44,112 bases of DNA from Haplosporangium gracile (Eukaryota; Mortierellomycota; Mortierellomycetes; Mortierellales; Mortierellaceae): the NCBI GenBank assembly GCA_015499985.1, contig JAAAUF010000264.1, forward strand, positions 1-44,112, given 5' to 3'. Shown here piece by piece: positions 33,030 to 44,112 of this stretch. A model generated the notes under the pieces. The model worked only from the letters and a program-made list of their open reading frames with translations, was not told the DNA's origin and did no database searches. Within the stretch, counting starts at the first letter, position 1. The number at the start of each line of letters is the position of its first letter. A program made the translations under genes and the position numbers.

Positions 33030-34074
33030 CTAGCGGTGGTGAGGTAGCACAGTTGTTTGACTGACAGGATCCGAAGAGGTTGACAAAACTGAAGGCCGTT
33101 TTTTAATCTGGAGCCATTCAACAACCAAAGCCCCAAGCCAGAACCCGCCCATCAGACCGGCACACACCTGTGCTGCGTACAAAGCTAGAGGGAGAGGGGA
33201 GAGGGAGTCAAATGTCATGCAGCAACATGATTAGCTAAGGGGTTATCAATTGTCCCATTCCACAAAGGACCTATCTTTTACTTCATGCAATGAATCAATG
33301 GATCGTCTATTTCCTCACTCACTTGGTCCTCCTTGCCACTTCTCTTGTCACCCACTTTTCCCCCCTCGACCCACGCATGTTATACTTGCTTGTATTAACC
33401 ACTGCACCACATATAAGACGCTTAGAGCGCATTATTTTACTTACCAGCAAAGTTCCTGATAGAGCGACACTGTGCCAACTTCTGTCCAGGGACCAGAGTT
33501 CCACAAGCCTTATTCAATCCAATCCCAATCTCACCACAGATTGCAAACGAGAATAGAGCCATGATGACACAGGTCACCAACAGAGCCATGGACACGATTC
33601 GGGGTGCGAAATCATCCCTGCGGTGAAGAATCATGATCCAGTACGCCAGGAATAGGAGTGAGGTAATACATGTTATTGCTCCGCCTATGATGGGGAACAG
33701 GCAATATCCTTTTTGCCGTTAAAGGACAGGTGGGCAGATAAAAAGAGATGGAGGAACAAGTGAGGAGAAGTGAGAGTGAAGGATCGTTAGTGCTCTTCCC
33801 TAAACAGACGAAGGGATAATAATGACATCGGCGATTTCTTGTGCATAACTTTTTTGCCTTCATATTGTCTCTCCTTTCTCTGCTTACCATTGTTGTAAGA
33901 GGGAACTTTGTTATCGATAGACATGTAGAGGAGACAGCCATCGTCCAGGTTCTCAAATGTGATATGGCCATTAACCCCGACGGTGCCCATGATCACCAAC
34001 GAGAGGACAAACACAACTGAAAGACATAAGAGTGACAGCACCAACCGAATTCGTGCATTGTTCGTGCTCAGCAT
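33030..34074 (-). CDS. Four-helix integral membrane protein of unknown function (3 exons)
   Basis: Exons, reading leftwards: 34074-33888, 33708-33445 and 33184-33030, all GT-AG and in phase, giving 201 residues. Four hydrophobic helices are seen at about 11-34 (VLSLLCLSVVFVLSLVIMG), 70-90, 100-125 and 150-174. A loop with two or three Cys lies between helices 3 and 4 (CGTLVPGQKLAQC), and the C-terminal tail is short and Ser/Thr-rich. The first loop has an ENLDDGCLLY stretch. The layout is like MARVEL or claudin/SUR7-like tetraspans, but no diagnostic motif confirms a family. It faces the attractin-like gene tail to tail with only 239 bases between stops, and lies head to tail behind the AFG3 gene. 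The start is the first ATG, at 34074, after a CT-rich leader. Confidence 0.75.
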
Positions 34075-34655
34075 TGTTCGGTTTTTCTTTGTTTTGTGTC
34101 ACCCCGATGGTTGGTTGAATTGTCGTCCTTTGGCGAAGAGGAAGAGTGCTTGCAAACTGTGTTGCGGGCGGCTGGGCTGTTACTTGTAATAGTTGGCAAG
34201 GAGGAGGAAGCAAGTTCACTTTTAGTGTGAGGAGACAGGGAGGCGGTACAGAGACTGAAAAGAGTAAAGTGGGCAAAAAGTGTGCAAGAAGGAAAAGTTG
34301 TTGAGCAAACGGTGAAGGGGTTAAAAGTGGCGTATAAAAGTGGAAACAAAAGGAGTGAGAAGAAAAGATGTGGGAAGAGAAGAGAAAAAAAGTGAAAAGA
34401 GAGAAGGGACCGAAAGTGGATGATAAACCGAAAGGGTAAAGGGGAAAAAACAGGAGGAAGGACAGCTAGGACAGGCAATCGTAAAGGGTGAACGACTGTG
34501 ATTGGTCAATACCCCGACGATGCAATGACGACCCAAAGCGCGACATCCTCAGAGTCGCGTGGATAAATGATGTATAACGTAGTCGAGTTTTGTATTGTCG
34601 TTAAGAAAATCTAATGTAATAAAAGGGGGTCATAAATCTAAGAGTTGTTTGTTTT
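34075..34655 (-). promoter_or_regulatory. CT-rich promoter/leader of the four-helix membrane protein
   Basis: The plus strand is purine-rich between about 34200 and 34460, so the coding (minus) strand is CT-rich up to the ATG at 34074. The far part (34500-34655) must also hold the 3' untranslated region of the AFG3-like gene, which ends at 34656. Confidence 0.45.
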
Positions 34656-37192
34656 TTACAAGGCGGGTGTAGTAGGAGGAATAGTGGATGCAGAGACATC
34701 CAAAGGATTAATGTACTTTTCATCCTGAGGAGTGACCTCGGTACCTAGCAACTCATGCAGCTTGTCCTGGAAGGGACGTTTGCCCAAAAGACGCTCCATG
34801 TCAGCGCGGTTCAGGACCTCCTTTTCCATCAATAACTTGGCCACTTTCTCCACATCCGCACGCTTCTCCGTCAACAATTCGGTCGTCTTGCGGAACGCTT
34901 TGCCGATCAATGACCGTGCCTGATTGTCAATGATCTGTCCAGTCTTTTCACTGTAAGGCTTTGTGAACTGATCCTTGTTATCCTGATTGCCGTACGACAA
35001 TGGCCCCAATTCATCGTCCATTCCGTATGTGGCCACTGTTATTGTAAGTAATACAGAATTTGTCAGTCTTGGAATAACAATTAATCGCCTTTTTTTTTTT
35101 AACAAGGCGCTGAACCATAAACAAAAAGAGCAGAGAGTCTCTTACCTTGGGCGTATGCCATCTTGGTGACCTTTTGGAGATCGTCCTGGGCGCCAGTGGT
35201 GATGGTTCCGAAAAAGATATGCTCCGAGACACGGCCTCCGAGAGTCATACACATGCGATCCATGAGTTGCTGGGTTGAGTACAGGTACTGGTCCTTAGGT
35301 AAGTACTGGGCATATCCAAGGGCGCCAACGCCACGAGGGATAATCGACACCTTCAACAGAGGATCGGCGTGCTCCAAGTACCATCCAGCAACAGCATGTC
35401 CTGCCTCATGGTACGCAACCGTCTTCTTCTCCTCGGGCGACAAGACCTTTGACTTCTTCTCCAGACCGACAATCACACGCTCGATGGCTGCCTCAAAGTC
35501 GGCCTCAATGACTGTCTCTTTGTTGTGTCTAGCAGCAATCAGAGCGGCCTCGTTACAGACATTGTGAATATCGGCTCCAGAAAATCCCGGGGTCAATGCC
35601 GCCAGCTTCTGGCCCAACTTTGCGAGATCTTCCTCAGTTTTGATAGGGCGAAGATGGACTTGGAAAATATCGTTACGCCCTTTAATGTCCGGGCGGTCAA
35701 TGGCAATGTGTCGGTCAAAACGTCCAGGTCGCATCAAGGCATCATCCAGAACGTCCGGTCGGTTGGTTCCTGCTAACACGACAATATGCTCGCTCGAACC
35801 GAATCCATCCATCTCAACCAGCAGCTGGTTCAGCGTACTCTCGCGCTCATCGTTGCCTCCGAACTGACCTCCCTTGCCACGAGCCTTCCCGATCGCATCA
35901 ATCTCATCGACAAAGATAATGCAAGGCGAATGCTTCTTAGCGCTGGCAAAAAGATCCCGGACGCGCGAAGCTCCAACCCCAACAAACATCTCCACAAACT
36001 CGGAACCCGAGACGCTCAAGAATGGAACTCCGGCCTCTCCAGCAGTCGCCTTGGCTAGCAGGGTCTTTCCGGTACCAGGGGGTCCGCTAAGGATGGCACC
36101 TTTAGGGATCTTGGCACCCAACTTTTCATAGGCCGCTGGGTTCTTCAAGAACTTGACAAACTCCATGATCTCAACCTTGGCCTCATCCATTCCTGCGACA
36201 TCCTTGAACTTGACGGCGATATCTGTCTCCTGATTGAACAGTTTTGCTTTAGACTTGCCTACTCCAAAGATTCCTTGCCCAGCGCCTCCACCGCCCTTCT
36301 TAGCCATAAAGACCAAGACTCCGACCAAGATCAGGGTGGGTGCAAAGTGGACCAAGGTTCCGAGAAGGTTGACTTCATCTCTGTACGAGACGGGGATCCG
36401 TTCCGATCCAGGGATGCCGAGTTCCGATTGAGCCTCGTCGAGCTTGCGTTCAAAGGCCTCGACCGAACCGATTGAGAAGGTGTATGTCGTTCCGTAAGGT
36501 TGACTCAATGTTCCTGGGATGGACCCTGCCTGTCCATCGTTCCTCAAGAAGACCTTAACTCTGTTCCTGTTCAGGACAACGAGGCGATCAACCAATCCGC
36601 GGTCCAAAAAGGTCGACCGGAAATCCTGCCAGGTGATCTCTCGAGTGTTGTCCGAGGGTGACATAGCCTTGTAGAGGACATAGGTGGTGAAAGCCAGGGG
36701 CAAGACTGTGCCGGGATTGAGCGTCATGCTGTAGAAGTGCTGACTATTGTTATTATTGTTTCCGCCTTCGGGTGCCGGTGTGGGTTTGCGGGGATTGTTG
36801 TTGCTGTTGTTGTTATTGTTGCTGTTGTTACGGTTGCTGCCGTTGTTGTTGTTGTTGTTAGTGTTGCGGTTTCCGCCCTGGCCGTTGTTCTTGGGCGCCT
36901 GTCCGTTGCTGCCTTCTGTCTTTTTCATGGCATCGCGCAGCAGGTTGGTCAGATATGCCTCGAATGACTGAGGGGTGGGATTCTTGTCGTTGTTGTTATT
37001 GTTGTTGTTCTTGTTCGAAGGTGGGGGAGTCTGCTTTTCGGAGGAATAGAATCTGGCGCGAATCTGCTGGTGGGTTCCATTAGAACCAAGGCGCGTCCTT
37101 GAGGAGGCAGAGGTGAAGCGAGCGAGGATGGATGAGCGTATGCGGGCGGGGGAGTTCTTTGCCAGGGCAGCGCGACTAAGGAATGCGCTCAT
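34656..37192 (-). CDS. AFG3: Mitochondrial m-AAA protease subunit, AFG3/YTA12 type (2 exons)
   Basis: This ATP-driven zinc metalloprotease of the inner mitochondrial membrane degrades misfolded proteins and matures some precursors from the matrix side. Exons, reading leftwards: 37192-35146 and 35035-34656, giving 808 residues. The N-terminus is Arg/Ser/Ala-rich ([20 protein letters not shown]), a mitochondrial targeting signal. An Asn-rich low-complexity stretch follows (about 60-150). Two membrane helices flank the FtsH extracellular-type domain (about 158-175 and near 285). Walker A GPPGTGKT is near 369, then Walker [15 protein letters not shown]-type [19 protein letters not shown], and zinc site HEAGH near 595-599. 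The C-terminus ([16 protein letters not shown] onwards) matches the family end. AFG3 fits better than YTA12 by overall feel only, so the symbol is tentative between the two paralogues. All catalytic residues are present. Confidence 0.92.
36730..37010 (-). repeat. AAC/AAT-rich tracts coding for poly-Asn
   Basis: The coding strand has several AAC/AAT runs giving Asn runs of up to seven residues, separated by Gly, Arg, Ser and Gln. They lie between the targeting signal and the first membrane helix of the m-AAA protease and are likely unstructured. Confidence 0.8.
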
Positions 37193-37859
37193 GAGTGAGT
37201 GTCTTGACGATGAGGAGGACCGAGGGGAAGTGGATCGAGGTCGGAAAGAAGAAAAAAAAAATAAAGAAGGATGGATGATGGAGAAGGAGGAAAACGGTTG
37301 ACCAAGAGGAGAGACGACAATGTTGTGCTTTGTACCTGGGTCTGGTGTCCGAAAAAGGGAATTTCTATCACTCCAGGGGATATCACTCCCATTGCTGCTC
37401 TGCCCGGGAACCAGGGGTCACGACGGATTGATATATTTGGTTAGGCTTCGTCAATTATGACTATTTTGTCAAACAAATTTTCTATAGCTGACAATAAGAT
37501 CAATCCATCGTGACCTTGCCGGGAACCCGTTTGAGACTCTGCGATCGAGAATCAACTAATCACATTAATTTCCTCAGCCACCGCCACTTACCTTTATAAC
37601 TGGCACTTCTTTCTGCTTCTCTTTATTTTGAAACAAAGAAGAAAACGCGACAGTGAATCATTGCTCTCCTTTCTTACTCTCATCCACATACAACGCGCAC
37701 AGTCTAAAGAACAACACGGACCTGCAACCGACAAGCCATACAGAGGATCGAAGGAACACGGCAAAAATACCGACGCTGAAAGAAACTAGCTTGTACTACT
37801 CAAATTCATCGAACATTAGCAGACACAGACACAGAAGCATCACCCAATAACAAACTGAC
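37193..37859. promoter_or_regulatory. Divergent promoter region of the m-AAA protease and GCP2 genes
   Basis: This 667-base spacer lies between two start codons pointing away from each other. Next to 37193 it is purine-rich on the plus strand (CT-rich leader of the protease gene). Next to 37860 it is CA-rich, as in fungal leaders. In between lies a 17-base inverted repeat (37416-37432 and 37499-37515). Confidence 0.5.
37416..37515. repeat. 17-base inverted repeat with 66-base loop
   Basis: The left arm GGTCACGACGGATTGAT (37416-37432) and the right arm ATCAATCCATCGTGACC (37499-37515) are reverse complements at 16 of 17 positions. A GGGAACC motif flanks each arm on the outside (about 37405 and 37521). 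It could be a regulatory palindrome or the ends of a small non-autonomous element. Confidence 0.7.
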
Positions 37860-40800
37860 ATGTCGATTCGTCCCCAAAGACCACAACGACCAGCAACACT
37901 CCAGGAATATCCCTCCTTAGGGACAAACACCACGGCAACTAGCCAACCCAATCCAACACACTTCAAAAGACATTCAAAAGGCGTCCCCAGCGAATCACAG
38001 GTACATCAATCGCGTTACTCTGATGATTTAAGGACCCGCAATAGATACACTTTTCCAGCGCTGCTAACGAAAGATCTGTTACACTCATCCTGTATATCCA
38101 ATAATAGGCGAGGCCTAATGTCGCAACACTAGGAGGCACCAGTGCCAGGACGCGGGCAGACTCGTTACCAATTAGGAACAGGGAGATGTCGGACGTCTTC
38201 GCTGATGATGTTTTGCGAAAGATTTCAACACAAATAACAGCGGCTGCTCCAGGTAAGTCTACTCTTCTGTTAAATGTTGTCAAGGCTAATTAATCCAAGA
38301 AAAAAAAGAGGTCAATGGGCTTACACTGCCCTTTCATGGGAAAACATAATAGCACGGAGCGAGACACTTTACGACGAGAACAGTCATCTCCGCGCGCCAC
38401 TTAATTCCAGGATAGTCTCTAAATCGCACATGGATATTGATCAGGTAACAATTCCAACTCGCTCAGAACAGGAATAAGGCGTGATAGTTATCCCCAAGTG
38501 TCTCCAATGTTAATCTGCAAATTACATACGACTTGGTGCTTATAGGGTACCAAGCCCAAGGATGCACCTATGGCAGAAACCATGAGTCTGAAACTGCAGG
38601 AGAGCGCCATCATCGAAGATGTCTTGTTCACCATGATGGTAAAGAGCATTGCGTCGACTGTTATCGCTGCATAAAATTAATCCCGCAGCCATGTAATCAT
38701 TTAGTTGCACTGAAGTTAGTACTGACTTTTGACTTCAACACTTACTGGAATGTAGGGTATTGAAGGAACATACATCAGTATTGTCACACCTGTAGCTGCA
38801 CCTCAGGATGTGGACGTAGAGTACATTCACAAAGAGTTTAAAATAGATGAAGGCCTGGGTATGTCGAAGCCTGGTGCAATCGACTCTGTCGTCCATAAGG
38901 AGATTGGTCTCGCATGGTACTAATAATATATATTTACACAATTGACAATAGACCCATCATTACGCGATTTGGTCTCACGGGTACTGCCCCTGGCATCCAT
39001 CTACCTGTCATTGGAGGCGTTTGTGGAACTGCACTCACGCTTTGAGTACGGATACGTCAGCCATGCACTATGTGCAGCCATCAGGAATCTGCTCAAGGTA
39101 CATGCATGTTGGCAAGAACTTTCGAGGGATGTGAGGTCGTTGAGGTCGTTTAGATACAACTGACGCTGACATCCTTGTTACACTTGTGATGATTCTTAGG
39201 AATACCTGATCTTGATAGCGCAATTGGAGAACCAGTTCCGCTCATCTCCAGAGTTCACGCTCCAAAAGTTGTGGTACTACATCCAACCAACCATGCAGAC
39301 GCTGAGCTCACTTGACATCCTTGTAGGAGTGATTCGAGAAGCTGGCAAGAAGAAGGAGCCCGATGACGAAATTGAGGCGCTGTTAAATCCAAAAGAAGGC
39401 ATCCCACTAGAGTGCAAGGGCGGAAGCATCCTTGCCATAATTGCCGCTGGGATGTTCAACATGAGCGGGTATGTAAACCTTTCACGCACACTTTGTACAT
39501 TAATTCTACATACACTTTTAATATATGACAAACCCTGACAAGTGTTGAACTCCTTACATAGCGATCCGGTGACGAAGAAGCTTTATGGATTCCTGTTGAA
39601 CAAAACATCGGTACCTTACATCACTATGTTGGAATCATGGATCCATAAGGGTGAGATCCGAGACCCTTATGAGGAGTTTATGATTGTGAAAAGTCGCAAG
39701 GTCAACAAGGAGAACATCAAGGAGGACTTCAATGATGCCTATTGGGAACAACGATACACGATAAGGGAGAACTATGTGCCTTCTTTTTTGGTTCCTCTGA
39801 AGAGCAAGATTCTTCTGGCGGGAAAGTATCTTAATGTTATCAGAGAGTGCGGTATTCACCTGTCCCAGGCTGACAGAAGCGCATCAGCTACAATACAACC
39901 ATCTGCATCGACGACTTTCCTGGAGCGTAACGACATCTTAGCTGCTTTGAGTGGCGGACGTCTGGTGGATACCATCGAGGACGCCTATCAGTACGCAAAC
40001 AAGAAGCTGCTGGACTTGCTTTTGAAGGAAAAGCAGCTTCTGGGAAGACTTCGGTATGGATAACAGATCTACAATATTGTGGTTAACCGCCTAGCTTACG
40101 TCTTACCATAAACAGCTGTACTAACCTCCAATCCCTGATTCTCGATAGGTCGATGAAGCGGTACTTTTTCTTGGATCAATCCGACTACTTTACGCATTTT
40201 CTGGATCTAGCCTCCGCAGAGCTGAAGCGACCATCGAAAGAGGTTTCACTCAATAAGCTACAGTCTCTCATGGATTTAGCCCTTCGCAACCCGTCGTCCG
40301 TCACCGTCAATGACATTTTCAAAGAAGACCTTAAGGTTGATCTCAGCCATCTTAGCCTGGTCGACCAACTGCTTCGAATCATCAATGTTGGTGGACTTGG
40401 ACAGGGACAAGCGCAGGCCCAGGATCAAGGACAAGGACAGGTGGGAGGCGAAAGAGTGGACTCGCGAGCCTCCAGCTACAAAATCAAGAGCCATAGCAGG
40501 GCGGGAAGTGGCATCCACCAGCAAAACTCAAACGACTCTTGGCATGACGAAAATACGATGGGAGGTCGCGACAATGGCATCAAGGGCGGGATACCTACTG
40601 GAGGCGTGTCTTCAATGGATGGTATTATGATGTCGACTGCAGAACTGCCTACTCAAAGCAGAGGACCTCTCGCAGGTAAGCCATGACTTTATCTGGTGAT
40701 GTTCATGTCAATCGTTATGAGCTCTGCCAAAGAAGAAATATTTACGGATAGCTTTTTTATGCACGGCATGACTTTAGGGATCGACGCTCTCACGCTCGAC

Positions 40801-41623
40801 TATTCTGTCAAGTTTCCACTATCTCTTGTCATATCGCGCAAGGCTCTCACCAAATACCAACTCCTCTTCCGACACCTACTGTACCTCAAGCACTGCGAGC
40901 AGGTTCTCTGCATCACATGGACAGAACACGCAAAGTCCTGCGTCTGGAAGAACGCGTCACCTGAATTAAAGCAGTGGCGTGGACGAGTGTATAGTTTGCG
41001 AGCGAGAATGTTAACCTTTGTTCAGCAGTTTGCGTACTACGTCTGCTCCGAGGTTTTGGAACCGAACTGGAGAGACCTAGCCTCCAAACTCTCCAAGGTG
41101 TCCACGGTCGACCAAGTCCTGCAGATCCACTCTGATTTCTTGGATACTTGTCTTAACGAATGCATGTTGACAAACTCCAAACTTCTTAGGGTAAGATGAC
41201 ATAGTGTCGTCAAGCTTGGTATGCTGTCCCCATTATGCCGCTTGCGAAAATGAACTAACACCGCACTCGTTTCAATGATAATAGATCTACTCCAAGCTCA
41301 TGTCGACTTGTATCAAGTTTACAAATTACACGGACCGGTTCACTCGGGCACTAATGGCGATGGAGAACCAACTGGACGAAGAGACAGCCGCCAAGGCACC
41401 CTCTAACCAAGTCCAGCAGATCGAACAGGCCATGAAGCGACTGAACGAGTTTGAAGACGGGTTTATCTACCACATCAAGTTGCTGATCGAGGCGCTCAAC
41501 TTTTACAGCGCCACAGAGACTGTCCAGTATCTATGCCTTGTTGTCAGGCTAGACTACAACCAATTCTATGCGAATCAGACAACAGCGAGTCTGCATCTCG
41601 CAGGAAACTCCTCCTCGCAATAA
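37860..41623 (+). CDS. GCP2: Gamma-tubulin complex component 2 (about 11 exons)
   Basis: GCP2 (Spc97 in yeast) pairs with GCP3 to hold gamma-tubulin and nucleate microtubules at spindle pole bodies. Exons: 37860-38000, about 38186-38252, 38311-38444, 38546-38638, 38756-38858, 38952-39097, 39200-39468, 39562-40053, 40149-40675, 40778-41190 and 41285-41623, giving about 907 residues. Landmarks in order match human GCP2: EDVLFTMMGIEGTYIS, LRDLVSRVLPLA, FEYGYVSHAL, LQKLWYYIQP, the grip motif region GDPVTKKLYGFLL, YWEQRYTI, ILLAGKYLNVIRECG, KRYFFLDQSDYFTHFLDLA, then grip2 DYSVKFPLSLVISRKALTKYQLLFRHL and DTCLNECMLTN. A Gln/Gly-rich low-complexity insert (GQGQAQAQDQGQGQ) lies before grip2. The first intron is uncertain: downstream frame is clear, but the only acceptor in phase is a weak GAG before 38186, or a short intron from 38096. 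Confidence 0.9.
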
Positions 41624-43470
41624 ACGATCTTTGGGTGGCACAATTTAATGGCGCTGGAAGCGCAAAATGACAAAGACGACATGTGGTAATCAAGGTTTGT
41701 ACACACGATGAAAGTTAATTTCTTGTTTACTGTTGCTGTTGCGCAAGTCAGTCAATCCACAACGAATTGTTTACCTCTATCAATGTCCTCATCCTTCTAC
41801 CACCCTTCTCCACAACTACGACAAAGTCAACGACAAACAACAACATTGACAATAACAACAAACACAAGAGCAAAGTGGCACAGCATATGAAGAAGGGCTG
41901 CTGCCATCAACCCACCTCATCCCTCAGTGAATTCTCCGTGGGATAAGCACCTCGACAAAAATTAACGCCCTGTCCTCTTTTTCGTCCATGCCCTCTTGCG
42001 CTCTCCCTATCAAAGTATGTGTGTCCTTCCTTCACGATCTCGAAGGTTGCAAAATGGCGAACAGGCACTTCGATCCAATCCACCCTGAATTCTGTCACAG
42101 TACACACTGCACTCCCCTCTTTTCTCACCCCATTTTCACATACTCCCTGCTACTCGCCGTTACTTTTTGCGATGGCGAGACATAAAGCCTTGAAAAGAGA
42201 GAGACTCGTCGTCAAATACCAACTCCACTATTAGAACCATCGACGTCGTTCTCGAGCAATGGCGATAGATCGGCGTTCGTATTCCATTCTCAGTCAACAT
42301 TTACGTATATCTCACCGTCATAAATTCCCTTTACAAAACCGTTTCCTCTCTTCCTGTACTTGTGTACCTTCATCAACTGCCCCGCAAGATCAGGAACAAG
42401 CTGCAACTGCAGCTGGCGCTGATGCTCCGAAAATGGACCGAAAATCGATGCCCATGTGTATGTGCCTGGGTTCATTGCCCCATGTCGAGACACAGATGGG
42501 AAAGGTAAAGAAGGCTGTGGTAAAAATACCATATTTACTTTGCTCCTTCCGCACTTGTGTCTTATATAACCGTGCCGCCGGTTTCTCGAACTAAAGATGC
42601 AAAAAAAGAATTTCCATACGCTGCCTCATACAAAACAAGCCGCTTGAACATGAACATCACGCTCCTAACTTATCGCCTGCAACTCAGACATTGCTGCGCG
42701 AATATCCACCTCCCTAGATGCTATGTCCTGTCTATCCCTCTGAATCCGCATCTCCTGCTGGGCAAAAAAACACCTGTTCTTTTCCCTGCTGTCCTGCAAT
42801 TCCTTGTTCTTCATTACCTATGCTTGTCGTTCTTTTTCCAGCTGTTGTTGAAAAAGGCTCGTTCCTTCTCCAGAAGTTGGCGCTCACTGTTTACCAACCT
42901 CTGCTCGCCGCAGTTCGATGCACCTTGCATTGCAGTCGATGTTGCAGAACTGTCACCTTTTTCATAAGAATCTCCTCCATCCTGGACACCATGTTCTGCA
43001 CCTAACGGGGCTAAAAAGAGCTGGTTGGTTGAATTAGGTTGGCTCTAACTTACCCTAACTTTGCCTTTATCGGTTGTGGTCCCGTACGTCCTCTTTGCAC
43101 TGAAGCTAAGAATCTGAAAACAACCTTCAGTAAAATCGTTCTTATAAAAAATTAAAAAAAAATGAGAAACTGGCATGATAATTCACCATGGCCTGATACA
43201 TTCTAAAAATATGCCTTCTTCCTCGAGTTCTTGACTTACAACTTGGCACAGTATATTTGCCATTGGTCTATGAGCAAAAGACGCCAAACAGCTCCCTGTA
43301 GTAGGGCGTGATCACTTTTATGATGTGAATGAAAGTGATAGCGCTCTTATCGCCATTGCCTGTTTTGGACAGCACCCCCACGCACCAGTAGTACGCTTTG
43401 AGCTGCTGATGCTTACCGTAAATCGCTGAGCCGTCATTTACCTTCTGCTTCTCCCGCTTTTAGGTTACAT
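41624..43470. other. Gene-poor region with coiled-coil-like relics on the minus strand
   Basis: No intact gene is seen. On the minus strand between about 43000 and 42700, short pieces in shifting frames read like a Gln/Glu/Arg-rich coiled coil (for example SERQLLEKERAFF and KNKELQDSREKN), interrupted by stops. They may be the remains of a coiled-coil gene. Confidence is low, because short charged stretches can arise by chance. Confidence 0.3.
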
Positions 43471-43980
43471 TCATGTCCTCATCTGCCTTATCAGCTCCAG
43501 CTGGTCCATAACCACGTTAAGCAGACTTACAATCTTCAACTTCATGTCTATCCTCTTCAGACTCGAGGATTTCCCCGGCTTCCTATACCTTTCCGCGTTC
43601 TCCGGGACGAAAACCAACTTTAAAACGGCCTTTACAAACTTTATGTCGTCTTTATCCCACCACAAGCCGTACAAATATTTTTGTTCGTCGGCTTCTGCCG
43701 CCACGTCAAGCATGCTGTTGGGGTAACTTTGTTATCTTGTCGTGGAACTTGTTAGAGCCGTCATTATCTCCACCCTCCTCGCCCCCCTCCCCCACCCCAT
43801 CCCCATCCTTGCTACTGTGCTTGATGCCGTTCTCACTCCTTCTTTCATTATCGTTGCCCTCCATCTGGTCAATGTTGTTGTTGTCATCATCAGCATAATC
43901 TTTGTTGTTGGTGGTGATGGTATAACTGCCACCGCTATTACCAAGGCCTTAGTTACTTTAATGAAGAGCAATATAATCAT
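43471..43980 (-). pseudogene. Frameshifted fragment of an unrecognised charged, helical protein at the right edge
   Basis: Reading leftwards, one frame gives an Asn/Asp/Gly-rich acidic linker (about 43945-43715; DYADDDNNNIDQMEG, then SNKFHDKITKLPQQ) and stops at a TGA. An overlapping frame then gives MLDVAAEADEQKYLYGLWW, a long charged helical stretch (FVKAVLKLVFVPENAERYRK) and RIDMKLKIVSLLNVVMDQL, ending at TAG or similar at 43471. Acidic linker followed by an AAEADxQKY helix is a layout I loosely associate with C-termini of DNA-binding-type proteins in multicopy fungal families, but I cannot name the family. A frameshift near 43710-43720 joins the two parts. The N-terminal part would lie beyond the window or is missing. 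Confidence 0.4.
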
Positions 43981-44112
43981 TGGCGACAGTGGTGATGTAG
44001 CTGACGTAAGGCTGACTACTGTAGCTATAAGAAACGATGGTGTTACAGTAGGTCAAAAAATTGTTGCAATGTTTTTTCATTTTCTCTTTTTTTTATTTTT
44101 CAAGATAACTTC

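Noticed and set aside
1..44112. CRISPR arrays, bacterial-type defence or phage systems, rRNA genes and complete transposons
   Set aside because: None is seen. Genes are eukaryotic with GT-AG introns, and repeats are limited to microsatellites, one 24-base duplication and one inverted repeat.

Overview
The window is nuclear DNA of an intron-rich, filamentous-type fungus. Most genes have several short GT-AG introns, promoters are CT-rich on the coding strand, and several proteins carry long Gln or Asn tracts. An early-diverging fungus of the Mortierella type is my best guess. It rests on gene structure and on a few degenerate gene families that I associate with that group from memory, so it is inference. 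No bacterial-type operon, CRISPR array, rRNA or intact transposon was seen.

Eight protein-coding genes can be spliced in silico into continuous, in-phase reading frames; one of them (GCP2) has an unresolved first intron. Left block: RAD51C-like recombinase (minus, 785-2441, 6 exons) divergent from Elongator subunit ELP5 (plus, 2911-4771, 8 exons), then a membrane dipeptidyl aminopeptidase of the DPP4/STE13/DAP2 family (minus, 4928-8733, 9 exons). Middle: a P-type plasma-membrane/vacuolar type Ca2+-ATPase with a Gln-rich N-terminal extension (plus, 20337-25654, 4 exons) and a large attractin-like receptor with CUB, EGF, kelch, PSI and transmembrane parts (plus, 27031-32790, 6 exons). Right block: a four-helix membrane protein (minus, 33030-34074, 3 exons), a mitochondrial m-AAA protease of the AFG3/YTA12 type (minus, 34656-37192, 2 exons), and gamma-tubulin complex protein 2 (plus, 37860-41623, about 11 exons).

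Between 9.3 and 19 kb, and after 41.7 kb, the window is gene-poor and holds decayed genes. There are two HSP70 remnants on the minus strand (9378-9720 and 10202 to about 11050), the second with an in-frame stop, a frameshift and loss of most of the ATPase domain, and still preceded by a CT-rich promoter-like tract. Two related fragments of a small, probably secreted family lie 5 kb apart (about 13111-13362 and 18460-18609); the first lies behind a promoter and signal-peptide start. A broken gene of an uncharacterised XPG/FEN1-like family sits at 17831-18388, and a weaker second copy of its 3' end may lie at 16264-16440. A frameshifted gene fragment sits at the right edge.

The intact genes are mostly housekeeping: recombination repair, tRNA modification by Elongator, secretory or vacuolar peptide processing, Ca2+ export, mitochondrial protein quality control and microtubule nucleation. 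They do not form an obvious pathway. The least ordinary intact gene is the attractin-like receptor, and the least ordinary region is the 9.3-19 kb gene graveyard.
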